55,687 nt of DNA, taken from positions 1 to 55,687 of the forward strand of contig CALFTM010000070.1 of NCBI GenBank assembly GCA_937916355.1, given 5' to 3'. A model generated the notes under the pieces. It saw only the letters and a program-made list of their open reading frames with translations. It did not search any database and was not told the DNA's origin. Within the stretch, counting starts at the first letter, position 1; each line of letters begins with the position of its first letter. The translations under genes and the position numbers were made by a program. Shown here in pieces: positions 51,260 to 55,687 of this stretch. This stretch comes from an uncultured Bacteroidales bacterium. GTDB taxonomy: Bacteria > Bacteroidota > Bacteroidia > Bacteroidales > Paludibacteraceae.

Positions 51260-53005
51260 GTCGTGCCCCTCGTGGGCACGTGGATTGAAACACTCCGACT
51301 TTCTCGGTGCGTTGTCAGATTGGCATGTCGTGCCCCTCGTGGGCACGTGGATTGAAACTCTTAATGAACTCGATTGTTATTATCGCATGGAGTCGTGCCC
51401 CTCGTGGGCACGTGGATTGAAACCCCTCCTGCCGACAATCACAAAACTTTAAAAACGTCGTGCCCCTCGTGGGCACGTGGATTGAAACCCCAATCCCATA
51501 TCTAAGAACACACCGCAATAGGTCGTGCCCCTCGTGGGCACGTGGATTGAAACTTTTACTCGTGCATTGCCTGCGATTGAAAGAGAGGTGTCGTGCCCCT
51601 CGTGGGCACGTGGATTGAAACACCCGAGCCATGAAAGATTATGATTTTCAATTAGGTCGTGCCCCTCGTGGGCACGTGGATTGAAACGCATCTGCATAAA
51701 GGTTAAAAAATCATTTTACAGTCGTGCCCCTCGTGGGCACGTGGATTGAAACACCTGTTTGGGTGTTTACTACCTCGTTAATAGGGTCGTGCCCCTCGTG
51801 GGCACGTGGATTGAAACTTTAAAATATATTCGTTAAACTTATCACTAAAAACGTCGTGCCCCTCGTGGGCACGTGGATTGAAACAAGATATATCTTTTTG
51901 CAAATTCAAAAGCAAAACTGTCGTGCCCCTCGTGGGCACGTGGATTGAAACAATAAAAATACTCTCGAAGAGGAAGATTTTTGTGTCGTGCCCCTCGTGG
52001 GCACGTGGATTGAAACTCTCCATTGTCTAACCCAATCTTTATGCTTTTGTGTCGTGCCCCTCGTGGGCACGTGGATTGAAACGTTTGGTACTCATTTAGT
52101 TGCTCCTGATTATAAGTCGTGCCCCTCGTGGGCACGTGGATTGAAACAATACTGAATTTAAAGAGAGTTTGAACGAAAAACGTCGTGCCCCTCGTGGGCA
52201 CGTGGATTGAAACACTACATCTAACGTAATATTTCCAAGAGTCCATGGTCGTGCCCCTCGTGGGCACGTGGATTGAAACACCATCGAAAGGAGTGGAACG
52301 TAAAAAAGTATTGGTCGTGCCCCTCGTGGGCACGTGGATTGAAACCTATAAGGAGGGGTTAGGGGAGGTGCTAAACTAAGTCGTGCCCCTCGTGGGCACG
52401 TGGATTGAAACATTCCCTCCCTACTTTTGTCAAACTTAAAAAATCGTCGTGCCCCTCGTGGGCACGTGGATTGAAACCGCTTTTTTGAGATTAGCACTTA
52501 ACCGCTCCGAGGTCGTGCCCCTCGTGGGCACGTGGATTGAAACTAACCTCGAATATATTACAAATGTTAAGTTTGTGTCGTGCCCCTCGTGGGCACGTGG
52601 ATTGAAACAACTTTACACCTAAATAGGCATTACCAACCTGAAGTCGTGCCCCTCGTGGGCACGTGGATTGAAACTCATGCTGTATCTTTTTGAGGTTGTT
52701 GTCAAGTTGGTCGTGCCCCTCGTGGGCACGTGGATTGAAACCGCCATGTGAGAGTAAGAGACTACTTAACCGGTGTCGTGCCCCTCGTGGGCACGTGGAT
52801 TGAAACAATTTTTTGATTGTGTTAAGGAGCATATAAGTCTCGTCGTGTCCCTCGTGGGCACGTGGATTGAAACATGTAGTCCTTAATACCATTCATTGCA
52901 TGGCGCAGTCGTGTCCCTCGTGGGCACGTGGATTGAAACGATTATTTTCGCAAGCGTGTGAATCGCCCTGATGGTCGTGCCCCTCGTGGACACGTGGACT
53001 GAAAC
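51260..53005 (+). CRISPR. Type I-C CRISPR array, 27 repeats and 26 spacers
   Basis: The 32-bp repeat begins GTCGTGCCCC and ends GTGGATTGAAAC, with a hairpin GTGCCC/GGGCAC. Repeats start at 51260, 51327, 51392, 51457, 51522, 51590, 51656, 51721, 51786, 51853, 51920, 51985, 52051, 52116, 52182, 52248, 52314, 52380, 52446, 52512, 52577, 52643, 52710, 52775, 52842, 52908 and 52974. The first 24 are identical. Those at 52842 and 52908 have C to T in the stem (still a G-U pair), and the last (52974) has two changes, so the trailer end lies to the right. Spacers are 33-36 bp, most 33 or 34. All are distinct by eye. Array orientation matches the operon. Confidence 0.98.
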
Positions 53006-53040
53006 AACGTTTAATGCTTATCATTACATCCTTACTGATT

Positions 53041-53076
53041 GGCTAAAAGGATTTTAGAATTTCTACTATTGTAGAT
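53041..53076 (+). repeat. Single Cas12a-type (type V-A) direct repeat
   Basis: The 36-nt element starts GGCTAAAAGG and ends AATTTCTACTATTGTAGAT (53058-53076). That 3' half is the mature repeat of Cas12a crRNAs, with stem TCTAC/GTAGA and a four-base loop. It lies 35 nt after the last type I-C repeat, one spacer length of the upstream array. No second copy and no cas12a gene occur in the window. It is either the remnant of a type V-A array fused to the I-C trailer or a solitary functional element. Confidence 0.75.
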
Positions 53077-53202
53077 GGACTGGAGGCTTATCCATGGCAC
53101 TTCCCGTCCTTCATGCTCAAAGCTCGACAGTTCATGCTCTTCGGAAAAGGAATGAACTACCTCAAACCGGATTTCTCTCTGGGTCTGAAATATAATTGGT
53201 GA
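53077..53202 (+). pseudogene. Possible 3' remnant of an outer-membrane protein gene
   Basis: Directly after the Cas12a-type repeat an open frame reads GLEAYPWHFPSFMLKARQ and ends PDFSLGLKYNW before the stop at 53200-53202. The closing strand with a terminal Trp is typical of outer-membrane barrel proteins. There is no start codon or upstream coding frame, so it would be a leftover 3' end. The match to an outer-membrane family is inferred from the tail only. Confidence 0.35.
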
Positions 53203-53275
53203 GAATGTTGCTCTCAAATCTTCTATGATTCTAAAAAATCATCACAATTTATAAGTGATTTTTTTAGTTAAGTTT

Positions 53276-53283
53276 TATATTTG
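53276..53283 (+). promoter_or_regulatory. Promoter -7 box for the AbiEii module
   Basis: TATATTTG fits TAnnTTTG and lies only 5 nt before the ATG at 53289. The transcript would be nearly leaderless, or a later start is used. Confidence 0.4.
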
Positions 53284-53288
53284 TAAAT

Positions 53289-53615
53289 ATGAGAGACTCT
53301 GATAAGATTATAGAGAAAAAAAAAGCATTAACTCAGTATCTCGACGATATGGGTGCGCTATGGTCATACAGGATAGAACTTGATACTATCTTGTCAGACA
53401 GAGAGCTTATCGTGAAAAGTTTGACCTACTTGGAATTAGAGGAAATGGATTTGCTTTTCGATATTTTCCCTTATGAAACAGTTCGAGATGTATGGATAAA
53501 AGAAATGCTTCCAAGCGATTATAATATCATCCTTAATAAAATACTTGCATATATAATCTTTGATGTGGACAATTTTGATGAATTTAGGAAAGATGTATGT
53601 GGACAAATGGATTAA
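53289..53615 (+). CDS. Probable antitoxin partner of the AbiEii-type toxin
   Basis: The 108-aa acidic helical product starts with KKALTQYLDDMGALWSY and ends in a YIIFDVDNFDEFRKD motif. I recall small proteins of this pattern beside AbiEii-family toxins in Bacteroidota, in place of the longer AbiEi. It overlaps the toxin gene by 19 nt, as in many toxin-antitoxin pairs. The antitoxin role is inferred from position. Confidence 0.6.
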   Translation: MRDSDKIIEKKKALTQYLDDMGALWSYRIELDTILSDRELIVKSLTYLELEEMDLLFDIFPYETVRDVWIKEMLPSDYNIILNKILAYIIFDVDNFDEFRKDVCGQMD

Positions 53616-54880
53616 CACCAAATACATTAGAAATATTTGAAAAGATTTCTAAGTTAGAGTGTATAAAGAACTTACACCTATGTGGAGGAACAGGCATAGC
53701 TTTGCAGTTAAATCATAGATACAGCGAGGGTCTCGACTTTGAAATGCTTACAGTTCAAGGGAGAAATGAAAATTCCAAATTGCTGAATCCTGATCAGATA
53801 GTTGCTGAATTAAAATCTCAGTTTGATAATTTTAAAATGGGGGATGTTTCGACAACTGACCATTTTGAATGTTTTGTAGAGAATCATGTAAAATTATCAT
53901 TTTATAAACCACAATACAAAGTTCCGGTATTGAATGAGGTCGGCATACTCAACAATTTGAAGACAATATCTCCACAGGATGCATTGGGCATGAAATTATA
54001 TGTTATAACCCAACGAAGTAAGTTTAGAGATTATTATGATATATATTCATTGTTAAAGGATGGATGTTCATTAAGTGAAGGTATTCAGTATGCTCTGAAG
54101 TTTTCAAGGCATAACATATCCTCAAAGAACATTATATCAAAGCTTCTGTCTGATGGTTTTTTTGTTAAGACTAACAAGGAAGGACATTTTGAATTTGATG
54201 AATTAAAATCAAAATATCATGTAGACGCTTCTCAGATCCGAGATTTTATAGAAGAGAAGTTAAGACAAGTTCAGATAAAGAAGGAAAAGAAAGATACTGC
54301 TGCTTATAAATCCGTTGGCATGTTATTTTATGAGACATTAAGAGTCTTAGATGATATTCAACTGTCTTCCGTATTAGACAAACTATTGGAGTATAATAAA
54401 ACAGATTCAGTTGACCGCAGACTAGATTTTATGATTAATCTTCTTTTGTCTGTTGGGGGCAAAGTAGTTCCATGTGATTCTACAAGTAATGATCTATTGC
54501 CAATAAGAAGAAAAAAAGATATAGAAAGTTTATCAAGAATTGATTCTATATTTTCAGAGTACCAAGCTTTTCAGAAACTGAATGATGAAATAAAAAAACA
54601 GAATGAGGTTTTAGAAAAGGCCCATACACTTCAGATTGACTCTTCAATGAAAGAAACGATAATAAATAATTGTCTGTCACAAATAGATGGATTACAAGAG
54701 CAAAAGCAAAAGTTACAATTTTTTTATGAATTTGAAAGGGCAGATAAGGTAAAATGTAAAACACCGCAGTCTGACGAACTTGCCAAAAAAAATCTCGAAT
54801 TTTTCAGAAGATGGAAATCGGGGCGAGGCGGCAAGGTTAAAACGATGAAAGATTCTGAAGAAATGAAGGGAGTATGTTGA
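53597..54880 (+). CDS. AbiEii-type nucleotidyltransferase toxin with C-terminal extension
   Basis: The 427-aa product has an AbiEii/AbiGii-type domain in about residues 1-190: LCGGTGIALQLNHRYSEGLDF, then VKLSFYKP and FRDYYDIYSLLKD. In most members the motif is GGT...SxDLDF, with two Asp in DxD; here it is EGLDF, so the first Asp is replaced by Gly. This may weaken or alter nucleotide transfer. Residues 200-427 are a helical extension with a coiled coil (LNDEIKKQNEVLEK), making the protein longer than the usual 250-300 aa. The gene overlaps its partner by 19 nt. Family assignment is firm; activity is not. Confidence 0.78.
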   Translation: MWTNGLTPNTLEIFEKISKLECIKNLHLCGGTGIALQLNHRYSEGLDFEMLTVQGRNENSKLLNPDQIVAELKSQFDNFKMGDVSTTDHFECFVENHVKLSFYKPQYKVPVLNEVGILNNLKTISPQDALGMKLYVITQRSKFRDYYDIYSLLKDGCSLSEGIQYALKFSRHNISSKNIISKLLSDGFFVKTNKEGHFEFDELKSKYHVDASQIRDFIEEKLRQVQIKKEKKDTAAYKSVGMLFYETLRVLDDIQLSSVLDKLLEYNKTDSVDRRLDFMINLLLSVGGKVVPCDSTSNDLLPIRRKKDIESLSRIDSIFSEYQAFQKLNDEIKKQNEVLEKAHTLQIDSSMKETIINNCLSQIDGLQEQKQKLQFFYEFERADKVKCKTPQSDELAKKNLEFFRRWKSGRGGKVKTMKDSEEMKGVC

Positions 54881-54943
54881 AAATAGGATTATTGACTAAT
54901 ATATCAATCAATAGTGCTTGTTTTTCCTAATAATGCGTAAAAT

Positions 54944-54971
54944 ACCAGACAATAGTTTGGTGTTTTTTTTT
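54944..54971 (+). terminator. Terminator after the AbiEii gene
   Basis: Stem ACCAGAC (54944-54950) with GTTTGGT (54955-54961), one G-U pair and an AATA loop, is followed by a run of T. Confidence 0.75.
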
Positions 54972-55113
54972 GTTGTGTTATATGAGTGTCTTTTTATACA
55001 GGTTGTTATATTACTATTGTATAAAATATTAAACAATGGTGTTAATTTTTGTTACATTGTATGAAATTACAGAAAAAAGTTATTTTTTTGTAAAAAAGAA
55101 AAATACATAATGT

Positions 55114-55443
55114 ATGGCAGCAATAGATTACTTTATGAGTGACAAGGCTATTCTGAAAATTATAGGAGAATGTCTGAAAAACATGCGCCTGAATATGCAA
55201 TATAGCCAAAGGGAACTTTCTGAAATGACAGGTCTTTCAAGATCGACAATTTCCAATGCCGAAAACGGGAAAGCGATAACCACTGACGCGTTGATTAAGA
55301 TTCTTAGATACTTACGTCAATTTGATATATTGAAGTCTTTTGAGGACTATAAAGAACTTATTGATCCGGTTCTATATATGAAATATTCCTACAAATTGCC
55401 AAAGAGAATAAGGAATGTAAATAAAATAGAAAAGAATGGATAA
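55114..55443 (+). CDS. HipB-like XRE antitoxin/regulator
   Basis: The 109-aa product has an HTH at about 20-70 (KNMRLNMQYSQRELSEMTGL, then SRSTISNAENGKAITTDALI) and a HipB-style C-terminus (DPVLYMKYSYKLPKRIRN). In HipBA pairs hipA overlaps the end of hipB. Here an ATG at 55436 overlaps the hipB stop and reads Met-Asp-Asn-Lys before the frame enters the insertion sequence. So hipA seems to be interrupted in its first codons. Toxin partner absent in the window. Confidence 0.7.
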   Translation: MAAIDYFMSDKAILKIIGECLKNMRLNMQYSQRELSEMTGLSRSTISNAENGKAITTDALIKILRYLRQFDILKSFEDYKELIDPVLYMKYSYKLPKRIRNVNKIEKNG

Positions 55444-55475
55444 TAAGAAGCTGTTTAAATTTAATTAAAAACTAA

Positions 55476-55503
55476 TTTGAGAGGTTGAAAAAAAACTCTC
55501 AAA
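55476..55503 (+). terminator. Hairpin inside the IS left end
   Basis: Arms TTTGAGAG (55476-55483) and CTCTCAAA (55496-55503) form a perfect 8-bp stem. It could block outside transcription from reaching the transposase, a common safeguard in insertion sequences. No T run follows. Confidence 0.45.
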
Positions 55504-55530
55504 ATTACACTTAAAATATTGATTATCAGT

Positions 55531-55560
55531 TTGATAAGTGAATAATTTTTCGTAACTTTA
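55531..55560 (+). promoter_or_regulatory. Transposase promoter
   Basis: TTG (55531-55533), a 19-nt spacer and TAACTTTA (55553-55560), one base off TAnnTTTG, lie 21 nt before the transposase ATG. Confidence 0.55.
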
Positions 55561-55581
55561 AAGGTATCAAACAATAAAGAA

Positions 55582-55687
55582 ATGAATCATTATTCAACAG
55601 ATCTCACCGATAATCAGTGGCAAGTTATAGAAAAATTTTTAGATGTGCAAGTGCGAAAGCGCAAATATTCTCTCAGAAGCATAGTAA
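55582..55687 (+). CDS. IS5-family transposase, N-terminal part
   Basis: The frame MNHYSTDLTDNQWQVIEKF, then RKRKYSLRSIV, is the start of IS5-type transposases (DUF4096-like N-terminus). It runs off the window end after about 35 codons. The catalytic DDE part is outside. Confidence 0.8.
   Translation, partial: MNHYSTDLTDNQWQVIEKFLDVQVRKRKYSLRSIV

Larger units (their letters stand above)
55447..55687 (+). mobile_element. IS5-family insertion sequence, left end only
   Basis: The left end is marked by GAAGCTGTTTAAATTT, typical of Bacteroidota IS5-type terminal repeats by memory. A hairpin and a transposase promoter follow, then the transposase start at 55582. The window cuts the element, so the right end and target duplication are not visible; TAA repeats just before it (55441-55446) may be part of the target site. 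Confidence 0.7.

Noticed and set aside
51146..52892. Several long minus-strand open frames across the CRISPR array, and one on the plus strand at its start
   Set aside because: They are translations of the repeat and spacers; the peptide repeats the same dozen residues at each repeat and has no start signals.
53032..53217. Minus-strand 61-codon open frame over the Cas12a-type repeat
   Set aside because: No recognisable product or start signal; the plus strand carries the repeat and a barrel-like tail.
53077..53288. Possible further Cas12a repeats after 53076
   Set aside because: I looked for a second TCTAC-N4-GTAGA stem at spacer distance and found none.
1..55687. tRNA genes
   Set aside because: No cloverleaf with a proper T-arm and acceptor end was seen on either strand.

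Overview
The window is chromosomal DNA of a member of the Bacteroidales (phylum Bacteroidota). Several signs agree. Many genes are preceded by the Bacteroidota -7 box TAnnTTTG, and start codons mostly lack strong Shine-Dalgarno sequences. Two proteins end in type IX secretion sorting domains, one of them a PorZ-like secretion component. A DUF4254/GT9 pair, a PASTA/RluA pair and a TonB protein also fit. The species cannot be named from sequence alone. The window opens on the last bases of a 5S rRNA gene and ends inside an IS5-type insertion sequence.

Region 1 (about 1-10,870) is an accessory island just downstream of the rRNA operon. All genes point right: a KAP P-loop NTPase, a secreted protein, tiny basic proteins, a PD-(D/E)XK-like protein, an OmpA-domain membrane protein with an unusual N-terminal domain, a TerB-like protein, an ion channel without a standard K+ filter, a compact M20/M42 peptidase and a coiled-coil protein. 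Its right edge has a 44-bp terminator present twice. No known system has this set, so it is a candidate stress or defence module.

Region 2 (about 10,900-36,950) is mostly core genome. It holds a solitary trpB behind a complete tryptophan attenuator (leader peptide with three Trp codons, terminator and antiterminator), an ABC exporter, mrp, three tandem rhodanese-like lipoproteins that all lack the catalytic cysteine, a GH16 glucanase, TonB, a sugar epimerase, an RluA-type pseudouridine synthase, a PASTA protein, rpmH, GT9/DUF4254, a HisIE whose HisI half has lost its catalytic residues, argD, a THUMP methyltransferase with an Arg/Gly-rich tail, rdgB, porZ, tsaE, a GT4, a DbpA-like helicase, aroB and aroA. 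A promoter/terminator pair around 28.4-28.5 kb suggests a small RNA.

Region 3 (about 37,000-55,687) is a defence island. It contains an AAA ATPase/TOPRIM-like pair resembling AbiL or PARIS, a second OmpA paralogue, secreted proteins of unknown role and an XRE regulator. A complete type I-C CRISPR-Cas locus follows, in the order cas3-cas5-cas8c-cas7-rhuM-cas4-cas1-cas2. The RhuM-family gene is embedded between cas7 and cas4. The array has 27 repeats and 26 spacers. Exactly one spacer length (35 nt) after the last, decayed I-C repeat lies a single 36-nt element with the hallmark 3' end of a Cas12a (type V-A) repeat, so two array types appear to be fused. After that come an AbiEii-type toxin/antitoxin pair and a HipB-like gene whose hipA partner seems to have been cut off at its first codons by the insertion sequence.

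The most notable observations are the I-C/V-A array junction, the RhuM gene inside the cas operon, the unassigned KAP/OmpA/TerB/channel/peptidase island, the inactive-looking rhodanese triplet and the trpB attenuator.
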